From Crocinitomicaceae bacterium (GTDB taxonomy: Bacteria > Bacteroidota > Bacteroidia > Flavobacteriales_D > Crocinitomicaceae), in the NCBI GenBank assembly GCA_016719925.1, contig JADJYC010000007.1, positions 1 to 64,000 on the forward strand: 64,000 nucleotides of DNA, given 5' to 3'. Every line of letters starts with the position of its first letter. The stretch's first letter is position 1. Below are positions 28,582 through 37,749 of the stretch, in pieces. The translations under genes were made by a program, and so were the position numbers. The notes under the pieces were generated by a model that was given only the letters and a program-made list of their open reading frames with translations, did no database searches and was not told the DNA's origin.

Positions 28582-30896
28582 AAAATTATTCTTCCATATC
28601 ACTGCTTGCCATTTTTTTTATTCATGGAGGCGCATATTGTCAGAATGATACCCCCTGTGGTGGAAGCGGGGCACCGGCACTTGCTGTAAACGCAGGTTGT
28701 ACATACACAACCGGAACGATTGTAGGAGGAGATGCCTATCAAAGTAATGGAGCAAATTTTGGTGCAGTTTCTTGTGGCTCATCTGGTGCCGATGTATGGT
28801 ATTCATTTGTTGCACCGGCGTCTGGTGATGTCACGGTAACAACTGATGCAGGAACTATTACAGATGGAGTAATGCAAATTTATTCCAGTGATTGTTCTAC
28901 AACTTATACTTCCCTCGGATGCAGTGATGATGTCAATGGAATGATGCCCGAACTTACCCTGTCCAGCCTCACACCCGGTGTAACTTACTATATCCGGTTT
29001 TGGGAATATGGTGGTGGAACCGGTTCATTTGATATCTGCGTTCAGGATAACAGCGGTGGCGGTGGCGGAGGTCTGGCAAATGATGATCCATGTACCGCAA
29101 CAGCAATCACTGCAGGAGGAACCTGTTCTTTTTCAACTTACACCACCTCCGGTGCAACTGATTCAGGATTACCTGATCCTGGATGTGCAAATTTTAATGG
29201 CGGTGATGTTTGGTTTTCAGTTACTGTGCCAGCTTCCGGAAATTTAATTTTTGATTCTGACATTGGTGTAGTTACTGACGGTGGAATGGCAATTTACACG
29301 GGAACCTGTGGTTCTCTGACAATGCTGACATGCAATGATGATGGATCTGTAAATGGTTTAATGCCAATGATTTCACAACCCGGGTTAACTCCTGGATCAA
29401 CAGTATGGATTCAAATGTGGGAATATGGGAATGATAATCCGGGAACGTTTGATTTGTGTGTCTATGATGGTGGCGGTGGTGCATTAACAAATGATGAACC
29501 CTGCTCTGCTACAACAGTTGCGGTTGGTGCGTCTTGTAATTACAGTACATATACAAACGTGAACGCGACTAATACAGGACCAAATCCCGGTTGCGCATCA
29601 TACAGCGGAAATGATGTATGGTTTGAAGTAACAGTGCCTGCTTCAGGTTCTTTGACTTTTGATTCTAGTCCGGGCACAATGACTGACGGTGGAATGGCAA
29701 TTTATTCCGGAACATGCGGGTCATTAACTTTTATTGATTGTGATGATGATGCAAGTACAACTGGTGCAATGCCAATGATAGCCAACAGCGGACTGACGCC
29801 AGGATCAACAATATGGATTCAGTTCTGGGATTACGGTGGATTTGATGAAGGAACATTTGAATTATGTGTTTATGAAACTTCTGCACCTCCTCCTCCACCG
29901 GGAAATATTTCATGCAGTGGTATGGATCCGATTTGTTCTGACACACCGGTAACTTTCACCGCTTCCACCAGTGATGATGATGCAGATATTACTGATCCAG
30001 GAAACAATTATGGTTGCCTCTTTACATCTCCCAATCCAACATGGTATTATTTACAACTTCAAACCGGCGGAACAGTTTCAATTGATATGTCAGCCGGATC
30101 AGATATTGATTTTGCACTGTGGGGCCCCTTTGCAAATCTTGCTGCGGCTCAGGCTCAGTGTAATTCATATACCCTGCCAACTGATTGCAGTTATTCAACT
30201 TCACCAATAGAACAGGCCAATTATCCCGGGGCTGTTGCCGGACAGGTTTTTGTATTGCTTGTAACAAATTATGCTGATGTTACTCAGGTTATTGATCTCA
30301 ATTCAGGCGCTGGTAATACAGCCCTTACAGATTGCTCCATTATCTTACCTATTGAACTGATTGAATTTTATGCTGCATCTGAATTTTCAACCAACTCATT
30401 ACACTGGAAAACAGAAACAGAACAATCCAACGATCAATTTTTTATTCAGCGTTCATATGACGGCACTAATTTCGCAACTATTGGTTCCGTTGACGGAGCA
30501 GGAAATTCATCATACGAAACAAATTATCAGTTTGTTGATCGAGACTTTACTGAAAATTTGACGTATTACAGATTGAAACAAGTTGATTTTGATGGCGGGT
30601 ATAAATATTCATCTATTGTTTCAGTTAACAGAGAAACTGATAGAATCAGAATTTACCCTAACCCCACTTCAGGGATTATAACCATTGATTTTCCAACCGG
30701 AAGAACCGGAAATTATGTATTGAAAATTACTGATCCGTCAGGAAAAATATATAATGAGAAACTTCAAATTTCTGATAAAATTGTTTCTTACTCTTCCACC
30801 TTATTTGAAAAACTGAATGCAGGTATTTACTTTGTTGAGATTACAGATGAATCAGGAAATCTGATAAGCATTCATAAAATTCTGAAAACAAAATAA
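28578..30896 (+). CDS. Large T9SS-exported protein with three tandem beta-sandwich repeats
   Basis: 772 residues: signal peptide (ends near AYCQ), then three homologous domains of about 135 residues (about 20-155, 165-295, 305-430), each with a GxDVWFxVTVPASG core and ending TFDLCVYD. They resemble pre-peptidase/bacterial Ig-like surface domains. A different Cys-containing module (about 440-590) follows, then a region with THSLHWKTETEQ-like and LTYYRLKQVDFDGGYKYSSIV fibronectin-like motifs, and the C-terminal sorting domain starting IYPNPTSG and ending HKILKTK. Cell-surface adhesin or enzyme accessory; no catalytic motif seen. Confidence 0.8.
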   Translation: MKNYSSISLLAIFFIHGGAYCQNDTPCGGSGAPALAVNAGCTYTTGTIVGGDAYQSNGANFGAVSCGSSGADVWYSFVAPASGDVTVTTDAGTITDGVMQIYSSDCSTTYTSLGCSDDVNGMMPELTLSSLTPGVTYYIRFWEYGGGTGSFDICVQDNSGGGGGGLANDDPCTATAITAGGTCSFSTYTTSGATDSGLPDPGCANFNGGDVWFSVTVPASGNLIFDSDIGVVTDGGMAIYTGTCGSLTMLTCNDDGSVNGLMPMISQPGLTPGSTVWIQMWEYGNDNPGTFDLCVYDGGGGALTNDEPCSATTVAVGASCNYSTYTNVNATNTGPNPGCASYSGNDVWFEVTVPASGSLTFDSSPGTMTDGGMAIYSGTCGSLTFIDCDDDASTTGAMPMIANSGLTPGSTIWIQFWDYGGFDEGTFELCVYETSAPPPPPGNISCSGMDPICSDTPVTFTASTSDDDADITDPGNNYGCLFTSPNPTWYYLQLQTGGTVSIDMSAGSDIDFALWGPFANLAAAQAQCNSYTLPTDCSYSTSPIEQANYPGAVAGQVFVLLVTNYADVTQVIDLNSGAGNTALTDCSIILPIELIEFYAASEFSTNSLHWKTETEQSNDQFFIQRSYDGTNFATIGSVDGAGNSSYETNYQFVDRDFTENLTYYRLKQVDFDGGYKYSSIVSVNRETDRIRIYPNPTSGIITIDFPTGRTGNYVLKITDPSGKIYNEKLQISDKIVSYSSTLFEKLNAGIYFVEITDESGNLISIHKILKTK

Positions 30897-30898
30897 AA

Positions 30899-32557
30899 TC
30901 ATCTCAGAATTTTTCTCACAAAAGCAACAGTGAAATAAGACATCAGAAAAACGCCTGTCCAGCCTTCCAGTGCTGAAATCATTCTGTTAAAACTGGTTGG
31001 ATAAAAATCTCCATAACCAATTGTAAAGAAAGTAATGGCGGAATGATAAAGTGATTTGTCTACGATATCCAACTTATCAGAAGCATCCACCGAGTTTACA
31101 ATTTCTCCAATTCCGAGGTAATGAAACGAAATATAAATACACGTAAAAAAAGCAATTGCAAACACCATACTAACCAGTACTCGGCCTGGGTGTGTTGCAT
31201 ACAATCCCATCTTATCAAAAACAAGCAAACGCATGGCATAAGCAATATGTACCAATGGTTTTAAAATGATGTTTGAATTTTCAAGTGCGGCTCTCCGCAT
31301 AAAATTATGTTCATGCCGTTTGAAATTCAAATAGGCAAAATCTTCATCATTGTATTGTCCGCTTGCAGAAAAATTTGCTTTGAGGATGTTGAATTGATCT
31401 GCCAGTTCTTCTTCAGTTCCTCCATTTGACTGAATCAGTTTCTGCACATGGTTTTCTTTCCAGCGGATGATTATTTTACCCAGATTTCTTACACCAATCA
31501 GCGATAGCTTTTTTAAAGATTCTTCTTTCTGAAAATTTAGATCAGTAATCGAATATAAATAAGAATAACTCAGATCAATTTTGTCTGCTTTTTTAATTCT
31601 TAGATCCAGATTACCGTGCACAAATGATTTGACAATCGAAAGTGTATTCACATCTGCGCTTTCAAAAGTAACTGAACGATTATTGAAGTCCACATGATCA
31701 AAACTGGCTTCGTCTTTTCCAAAATCCATTCTTCTGAAACTCAAATCTCCTCCCTCAAACATGGACATTCTGAAAGTCAGTTTTCCCTCATTTATTTCAG
31801 ACTCTTCAAAAGTCACATAACCACTGCCAAACATGGCACGTCTGAAATCAACTTTACCAGAATTAAAAATTACTCTTCTGAAATCAAATAAAGATCCATT
31901 AACGCGGATTCGTTCAAACAACTTATTCCCGTCACTGAACGTTGAAAAGTGAAATTTTACCCGGGCATTTGAAAAATTCACCCGTTTAAAATTTGTCTCA
32001 TCAGCGTTAAATGCGGCATTGGCAAAAGAGACACCGTCACCACTGAAATGAGCATGTTCAAAGGTAATTTCTTTTGATTTGAAAGATGCGTGCTCAAAAT
32101 TTGTCTTGTGCGAATGAAATTTACACTCTGAAAAATCAATAAGATCTGCTTCAAATTCAGTGTGCATAAAACTCAGTGTACCGTGAGAAAAAATAGATTC
32201 TTTAAAAACAACTTCATCTTTAATAACCGCATTAGAAAAATCAATTACTGAATCACAGTCATAAAGAGTAAATCTGCTGGAAATTCTTTCGATAACCACC
32301 TTTTCATTGGGTGGTAAATTTCTGGACGATCTGTAATCAGCGAGTGAAAAGTCTTTTACATAGGCCTGATCAATGTTGATTTCATAACCGCGTTCAATAT
32401 TGAAATAAATATCATCACGCGTGAGATACCCCAATTTATGTTCCCTGATTTTTTTATTGGATGCGTATTCAGATAATTTTACCGAGTTGATGTAAGAAAT
32501 TGTTTCGAAGCTGATAGGCTCATTTAAAATTTCTACTGTATAAAATCTATCTGACAT
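30899..32557 (-). CDS. Potassium channel with N-terminal pentapeptide-like repeats
   Basis: 552 residues. The first about 340 residues are dominated by pentapeptide-like F-x-x-A/V-x repeats (FEHASFKSKEITFEHAHF, FRRVIFNSGKVDFRRAMF), a right-handed beta-helix. Near the C-terminus are two membrane helices (VLVSMVFAIAFFTCIYISF and the last about 25 residues) flanking the selectivity filter FFTIGYGDFYPTS of the ion-channel (2TM) family. Cytosolic beta-helix plus 2TM channel suggests a gated K+ channel, ligand unknown. It is downstream of aroC by 63 bases. Confidence 0.85.
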   Translation of the reverse strand: MSDRFYTVEILNEPISFETISYINSVKLSEYASNKKIREHKLGYLTRDDIYFNIERGYEINIDQAYVKDFSLADYRSSRNLPPNEKVVIERISSRFTLYDCDSVIDFSNAVIKDEVVFKESIFSHGTLSFMHTEFEADLIDFSECKFHSHKTNFEHASFKSKEITFEHAHFSGDGVSFANAAFNADETNFKRVNFSNARVKFHFSTFSDGNKLFERIRVNGSLFDFRRVIFNSGKVDFRRAMFGSGYVTFEESEINEGKLTFRMSMFEGGDLSFRRMDFGKDEASFDHVDFNNRSVTFESADVNTLSIVKSFVHGNLDLRIKKADKIDLSYSYLYSITDLNFQKEESLKKLSLIGVRNLGKIIIRWKENHVQKLIQSNGGTEEELADQFNILKANFSASGQYNDEDFAYLNFKRHEHNFMRRAALENSNIILKPLVHIAYAMRLLVFDKMGLYATHPGRVLVSMVFAIAFFTCIYISFHYLGIGEIVNSVDASDKLDIVDKSLYHSAITFFTIGYGDFYPTSFNRMISALEGWTGVFLMSYFTVAFVRKILR

Positions 32558-32620
32558 TTATTCAACTTTCGGCTTTAGTAAAGATAAAAAAAAATTGGCA
32601 GGATTGATTTGATGTATTAT

Positions 32621-33691
32621 TCAAAGCGCGTTGGCTTTCCGGCGCAGCAGCTGATCCAGAATTACCAGAGCAGCCATAGACTCCACTATTACAACAGCAC
32701 GCGGCACCACACATGGATCATGTCTTCCCTTTGCCTCCAGCGTAATTTCCTGATTCGATGTATCAATTGTTTTTTGTTTTTGAGCAATGGTAGCAACGGG
32801 CTTGAACGCAACACCAAACTGGATTGTTTCACCGTTTGATATTCCGCCCTGAATACCACCTGAATGATTTGTTTTTGTTTTACCTCCGGGAAGAAATTCA
32901 TCGTTGTGAATACTGCCGGTCATTTCAACTGAATCAAATCCGCTTCCCAGTTCAAATCCTTTAACAGCATTTATAGAAAACATTGCTTTGGCTAGTTCAG
33001 CATTCAGCTTGTCGAAAACAGGCTCTCCTACTCCAACCGGCATTCCTTCAATTCTGCCGGTTATTTTACCGCCAATACTGTCACCGTCTTTTCTAACTTG
33101 TTCAATCCGTTTAATCATTTCAGATGTGGTACCTATTTCAGGACAACGAACCAAACTTTTTTCAATATCGTCTGATGAAAAATTTCCATCAATATTTTCC
33201 ATTTTAACTGAACCAATCTGACTCACAAATGCATAAACAGAAATATTTTTTATCGCAAGAATCTGTTTTGCAATAGCCCCTGCAACTACCCGGGCAGCTG
33301 TTTCTCTGGCGCTGCTTCTGCCTCCGCCACGGTGATCACGGATACCGTATTTTTCCTGATAAGTATAATCAGCATGTGACGGCCGGTAAACATTTTTCAG
33401 TTGATCGTAATCTTCACTCTTCTGATCTGCATTTTTAATGATAAAAGCAATTGGAGTGCCTAATGTTTTTCCTTCAAAAATTCCTGAAAGAAATTCTACT
33501 TCATCACTTTCATTGCGTTGTGTAGTGATGGAAGACTGACCTGGTTTTCTTCTGTTCAGTTCAAACTGAATCTTCTTCAAATTCAACTCCACATTGGCAG
33601 GACATCCATCAATTATTCCACCGATAGCTTTGCCATGTGATTCACCAAAACTGGTCAGCCTGAATATGGTTCCAAAAGAATTTCCAGCCAT
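32621..33691 (-). CDS. aroC: Chorismate synthase
   Basis: 356 residues, normal length for AroC, the last enzyme of the shikimate pathway (EPSP to chorismate, FMNH2-dependent). Conserved motifs: GESHGKAIGGIIDGCPA, FELNRRKPGQSSITT, RPSHADYTYQEKYG, DHRGGGRSSARETAARVAAG-type, and DPCVVPRAVVIVESMAALVIL near the end. It lies three bases after the phosphohexomutase gene and is likely co-transcribed. Confidence 0.97.
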   Translation of the reverse strand: MAGNSFGTIFRLTSFGESHGKAIGGIIDGCPANVELNLKKIQFELNRRKPGQSSITTQRNESDEVEFLSGIFEGKTLGTPIAFIIKNADQKSEDYDQLKNVYRPSHADYTYQEKYGIRDHRGGGRSSARETAARVVAGAIAKQILAIKNISVYAFVSQIGSVKMENIDGNFSSDDIEKSLVRCPEIGTTSEMIKRIEQVRKDGDSIGGKITGRIEGMPVGVGEPVFDKLNAELAKAMFSINAVKGFELGSGFDSVEMTGSIHNDEFLPGGKTKTNHSGGIQGGISNGETIQFGVAFKPVATIAQKQKTIDTSNQEITLEAKGRHDPCVVPRAVVIVESMAALVILDQLLRRKANAL

Positions 33692-33694
33692 TTT

Positions 33695-35109
33695 TTATGC
33701 GCCTATAGTTAGTTTGCAAGCTTCCAAAATTGTTCTTACTTCATTTAAAGTGGGTGCTTCAGCATAAGTTCTGAGCACAGGTTCAGTGCCTGAAGGACGA
33801 ATCATCAGCCAGCGGTTTTCATCAAAAAATATTTGAAACCGTCCATTGTTTCAGTTGACTGAACGCGGTACTTTCCAAAAAGCGAATAAGAACCCTTTTT
33901 ACATTCTTCAATAATCTGCTGCTTTTTATTTTCTTCAATATGCATGTCACTGCGTTCAAAAGCAAACGGTCCAACAATCGCATAAACTTCATCGATTAAT
34001 TGCTCCAGTGATTTTCCGGTTTTCGCCATAAACTCCCAAATGGTTAGTCCCATCCAGATTCCGTCACGTTCAGGAATGTGAGTCTTTAACGCAATTCCAC
34101 CCGACTCTTCACCACCCAGCAAAACGTCATTCTCATCATCTGCCATCAAACCGGCAATGTATTTAAAACCAATCGGAACTTCAATATGTTCCAGTTTATA
34201 ATGCGCACAAAGTTTTTTAATTCGCGGTGTAGATGAAAAACCAGTCACCACTTTTCCTCTTAACCCTTTGTATTTAACCAGATAATGAATAGTAAGTAAA
34301 ATGATATGGTGTGAATCAACAAATTCTCCTCTGGAATTATACAAACCAATTCTGTCTGCATCACCATCCGTTGCCAGGCCGCATTTTAATTTCTCGTTTG
34401 ATTGAATCAACTTAGAAAATTCCTGCAGATTTTTATCAATCGGTTCTGGCGCCTGTCCCATGAAAGACGGGTTATAATCACAATGTAAAAAAGTAATTTC
34501 AGGCATCAGTTTTTTCAGCACATTTTGCCCGGCACCGTACATGGCATCGTATGCAAGACCAATATCTGCCTTGCGAATCAGTTCCAGGTCAAATACTGAT
34601 TTCACCTTTTCACAATACATGTTTTCGAAATCATGGTATTCAATCAATCCATCATTTTCTGCTTTTTGAATTGAAACAGATTTAAGATTAACCGGATTTG
34701 AATCTGGAATCATTTTTTCAATTTCGTCTACTTCCTGAGGTGAAAGCGGTCCGCCAAAATGACCTTTCAGTTTATATCCGTTATAAGAAGGTGGATTATG
34801 ACTTGCAGTTATAACAACACCCAGCGACGCTTTTAATTCACGTGTTGCAAGTGAAATCATTGGAGTTGAAACAAAACCTTTATTGGTGGTAAAAACTTTG
34901 ATTCCGCTATTAACAAAAACTTTAATTGCAGTTTCCACAAAAAGTGCTCCTGCAAAACGGCAATCATGGCCAATCACAATGGAAGGATTTTTGAATTTTT
35001 CCTTTACCCATTTTGCTGTTGCATAGGAAACACGTGCAACATTTTCAGTTGTGTAATCTTCTGCTATAATGGCTCTCCAGCCGTCAGTACCGAATTTCAT
35101 CGGTGTCAT
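33695..35109 (-). CDS. Phosphoglucomutase/phosphomannomutase (one frameshift)
   Basis: Alpha-D-phosphohexomutase. Active-site Ser loop VITASHNPPSYNGYKLKG, Mg-binding ATDGDADRIG, sugar loop GGEESGGIA, and phosphate-binding RPSGTEPVLRTYAEAP. The last motif is recovered only by one frame change near 33828, in a T homopolymer; the uncorrected frame would end early at 33805. Joined length about 471 residues. Converts glucose-1-phosphate/6-phosphate or mannose phosphates; the exact specificity cannot be read from motifs. First gene of an operon with aroC. Confidence 0.9.
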
Positions 35110-35281
35110 ATGAAATTCTTTAATCTGATTTTATCTTACGAAAATAGGAAATTGTTGGGGAAGAACCGCCTTCAACCCTAGAAATACTGGATCTATATGC
35201 ACCAGTTAATTACTAATTAATCTTAATTTAATCAGAATAGACGATTCAACAGAGTAACTTTAGTACTTACACCTATTCAAG

Positions 35282-35944
35282 ATCCTTATCAAAAAACCAT
35301 TTATCCTTCTCTTATTCATTTCATGTTTCCTTTGCTCGTGCGGAGGCTGCGGACTTAACAAAATGATCGTTACTGGAGGTACGGTGCGACTAGTCTCCTA
35401 TACACCAAACAGCGACGGTACAATTGAAATCAGGAATTTTTCAGCAGGTGATTCAATACTAGGAATCAGTCTTATTTTTGAAGCACATGCCTATGAGGAT
35501 GAACGAAAATATACCTATGATAATAAGCGATCACATGGTCCTAATGACTCAATAGTTTCTATGCGTGCCTTTTTTACTTCGGCTGACACCTTGGAAATAA
35601 CAGAAAAACTTTCGAATGATACTTCTTTGAACTTGATAACGCTGCATGAAAATTATGACCGTTTTGTTCAATCAAGATCAGTTCATAAAATAGGTCAGGG
35701 TGAAGAAAAGGACATTTACACCTGCCTTATTTATGAAAACTTTAATGACTTTATCAGACAATATAATGACCGTTCCATGTTTCCCCCTTACGGCGTTGGT
35801 TGTTTTGAAGCTGAGCAAATGAAAGAAGAACTATTTTTCTGGATTGATGACGAAAATATTATTAACCTAGCTCAACAACAAGGTGCGATCTCAATCATTG
35901 TAAACTTCGGACACAGGGTAATTTTGCTTAGAGGTGAACGATAA
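35282..35944 (+). CDS. Putative lipoprotein, 5' end uncertain
   Basis: The in-frame ATG at 35363 gives 193 residues without a signal. The same frame upstream, from about 35282, encodes a lipoprotein-like leader (KKPFILLLFISCFLCSCGGCG), so the real protein probably starts there. However, no ATG, GTG or TTG lies between it and the upstream stop at 35261, so a base error or an unusual start codon must be assumed. The body is beta-rich (GTVRLVSYTPNSDGTIEIRNF). Function unknown; divergent from the mutase gene. Confidence 0.6.
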   Translation: MLIKKPFILLLFISCFLCSCGGCGLNKMIVTGGTVRLVSYTPNSDGTIEIRNFSAGDSILGISLIFEAHAYEDERKYTYDNKRSHGPNDSIVSMRAFFTSADTLEITEKLSNDTSLNLITLHENYDRFVQSRSVHKIGQGEEKDIYTCLIYENFNDFIRQYNDRSMFPPYGVGCFEAEQMKEELFFWIDDENIINLAQQQGAISIIVNFGHRVILLRGER

Positions 35945-35946
35945 CT

Positions 35947-36996
35947 TTATTTCAACTCCTCCAAAAACTTCATAGTATCTACCCCATCTGCATAATCAGT
36001 CAATCCCGGATTTTGAGACATGCCAAACGGAATGTAATTTTTGCCGACAATCACCTGAATTTTATCCTTGTTTTCGTTCAAAAAATGTTCTGCGTCAATT
36101 GAATCCTGATAGCGCACATAGTGAAGCATTCCTGGAGGAGAATTCAAGGCAAAATCTTCCTTGAGCAATAAAAATCCATTGTCAAGCAAATTGGCTTTGT
36201 TCATCAGATAAACTGCTTTATTATAATCATAATTGTTTGCGTACTTATTATGATTGATGATTGGATTAAAAGTATAAATAGCTTCAAAGAAACGGTTCAA
36301 ATCAAAATCTGTCGGAATCCATAACTGAGAAACATTTCTGCAGCCCAAACCAAAATAGGTGAAAATATCTTTCCCCAGTTCGGTCAGTTCTTCTTTGGTT
36401 TCACTGCCGTCAATTACTGCCACTGAAGTTCTGTTTCTTCTTATGATATGCGGGTGTTTTCCAAAATAAGATTCAAAATAAGTTGCTGAATTATTACTTC
36501 CTGTGGCTATGACTGCATCAAATTCACCCAGAAATTGCTCTTTGATCTCAACATATTCTTCCACGCGGGCGTCCATTATATTGAGATAGTGAAATATGGC
36601 CTTCATTAAGTGCTGATCACTGGAAGACAATTTGATAATTGCTTTATGTCCGCTTAAAAAAACAGATAAAAAATCATGAAAACCAACCAGAGGAATATTT
36701 CCCGCCATAATAATTGCCACCCTTTTAGGACTTGTAACTTTAAAGGAATATTGATTTACCCAATGTGATAAATTCTCTTCTGTCAGCCAGGACGCAATTC
36801 CTTTGAACGCGGTTTTCACGGCCTCTTTTGTAAACCATCCATTGTGATGCTGCACTTTATTCATGAGTGCATCAAACTCCTCATATTCTGATTTGCTTAA
36901 TCCAATCTGAAATCCTGGCCAGGGTTTTCCTTCAGCAAGTGAATCCAGAATTCCGCCCAGTTTGGACAATAATTTTATTTTTTCATTCAATATCAT
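35947..36996 (-). CDS. Acyl-CoA reductase, LuxC-like
   Basis: 349 residues of the LuxC/acyl-CoA reductase family (aldehyde-dehydrogenase fold). Recognisable are the cofactor region VAIIMAGNIPLVGFHDFL, the FGLGCRNVSQLW segment with the catalytic Cys, and the late NPGLTDYADGVDTMKFLEEL. It is divergent from a 2[4Fe-4S] ferredoxin gene, an arrangement common in Flavobacteriia. Expected to reduce acyl-CoA or acyl phosphate to aldehyde; the pathway here is unknown, no fatty alcohol or luciferase genes are nearby. Confidence 0.85.
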   Translation of the reverse strand: MILNEKIKLLSKLGGILDSLAEGKPWPGFQIGLSKSEYEEFDALMNKVQHHNGWFTKEAVKTAFKGIASWLTEENLSHWVNQYSFKVTSPKRVAIIMAGNIPLVGFHDFLSVFLSGHKAIIKLSSSDQHLMKAIFHYLNIMDARVEEYVEIKEQFLGEFDAVIATGSNNSATYFESYFGKHPHIIRRNRTSVAVIDGSETKEELTELGKDIFTYFGLGCRNVSQLWIPTDFDLNRFFEAIYTFNPIINHNKYANNYDYNKAVYLMNKANLLDNGFLLLKEDFALNSPPGMLHYVRYQDSIDAEHFLNENKDKIQVIVGKNYIPFGMSQNPGLTDYADGVDTMKFLEELK

Positions 36997-37008
36997 TCAG
37001 AGACCAAG

Positions 37009-37016
37009 TATATTTG
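37009..37016 (+). promoter_or_regulatory. Bacteroidota-type promoter -7 element TATATTTG
   Basis: TATATTTG lies 29 bases before the ferredoxin start codon and between two divergent genes; matches TAnnTTTG. Confidence 0.5.
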
Positions 37017-37045
37017 CAAAATTAATTATTGTAAGTGTACTAACA

Positions 37046-37393
37046 ATGGCAATTATAATTACCGACGAATGCATCAACTGCGGGGCCTGCGAACCAGAAT
37101 GCCCGAATAATGCAATTTATGAAGGTGGTGCAGAATGGAGATATTCAGACGGAACTTCACTCAACGGATTGTTCAAATTACTGGACGGAACTGAAAAAGA
37201 TGCAACTAATAATAATACTCCGGTGAATATGGATGTGTATTTTATTGTTCCTGATAAATGTACAGAATGTAAAGGTTTCCATGATGAACCTCAATGTGCG
37301 GCAGTTTGTCCGGTTGATTGTTGTGTGGATGATCCCAATAACAGAGAGTCAGAAGATACTTTGCTGGCTAAGAAAGATCTGATGCATTTGTAG
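37046..37393 (+). CDS. 2[4Fe-4S] ferredoxin
   Basis: 115 residues from the ATG at 37046 (MAIIITDECINCGACEPECP). The first CxxCxxCxxxCP cluster motif is complete; a second follows in DKCTECKGFHDEPQCAAVCPVDC, with the longer spacing typical of Alv-type/Allochromatium-like dicluster ferredoxins. Electron carrier, probably for the adjacent reductase or other redox enzymes. The last G of its TAG stop is also the first base of the heptamer repeat tract. Confidence 0.95.
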   Translation: MAIIITDECINCGACEPECPNNAIYEGGAEWRYSDGTSLNGLFKLLDGTEKDATNNNTPVNMDVYFIVPDKCTECKGFHDEPQCAAVCPVDCCVDDPNNRESEDTLLAKKDLMHL

Positions 37394-37441
37394 GACTAAG
37401 GACTAAGGACAAAGGACAAAGGGCTAAGGACATAGGGAAAA
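37393..37441 (+). repeat. Heptanucleotide repeat tract at the ferredoxin stop codon
   Basis: Seven in-phase units: GGACTAA, GGACTAA, GGACAAA, GGACAAA, GGGCTAA, GGACATA, GGGAAAA. The first base belongs to the TAG stop codon of the ferredoxin gene. The tract continues directly into the 40-bp palindrome block. Confidence 0.9.
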
Positions 37442-37481
37442 GCCTGCCTGACTGCGTCAAGCAGACAGGGACAAAGGGGAA
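37442..37481. repeat. 40-bp palindrome-bearing repeat, copy 1
   Basis: Contains the stem CCTGCCTG...CAGACAGG (one mismatch) with loop ACTGCGTCAAG and then GGGACAAAGGGGAA. It is identical over 40 bases to the minus strand of 54260-54299, and in both places follows heptamers after a gene stop. Confidence 0.9.
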
Positions 37482-37491
37482 AAATAAAAAC

Positions 37492-37745
37492 CTCAGTCTG
37501 CGTGGGTGGTAAATCAATAAAACTTTTCACTTCGTAACTCGCACTTCTAACTTCGTACTTCCCACTTCGACTTCGACTGCGCTCAGTCTCCGTGGATGGT
37601 AAATCAATAAAACTTTTCACTTCGTAACTCGCACTTCTAACTTCGTACTTCCCACTTCGACTTCGGCTACGCTCAGTCTCCGTGGGTGGTAAATCAATAA
37701 AACTTTTTACTTCGTAACTCGTACTTCTAACTTCCAACTTCGTAC
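37492..37745. repeat. 90-bp direct repeat, 2.8 copies
   Basis: Units begin at 37492, 37582 and 37672 (exact 90-base period) and are nearly identical. Each contains AAATCAATAAAACTTTT, a series of ACTTCG/ACTTCTAACTTCG words, and the palindrome GACTG-CGCT-CAGTC or variant GGCTACGCTCAG. The array begins 5 bases after the dapD stop, on the opposite side of the gap from the ferredoxin-linked heptamers. Because 90 is divisible by three, a 113-codon open frame exists on the minus strand, but it is a repeat artefact. Confidence 0.9.
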
Positions 37746-37749
37746 TTTT

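Noticed and set aside
37396..37737. 113-codon minus-strand open frame with YEVRSASYEVKSFIDLP repeats
   Set aside because: The 90-bp repeat is divisible by three and keeps one frame open by chance.
37393..37745. CRISPR array
   Set aside because: The 90-bp unit is one continuous repeat without unique spacers, and no cas genes occur in the window.
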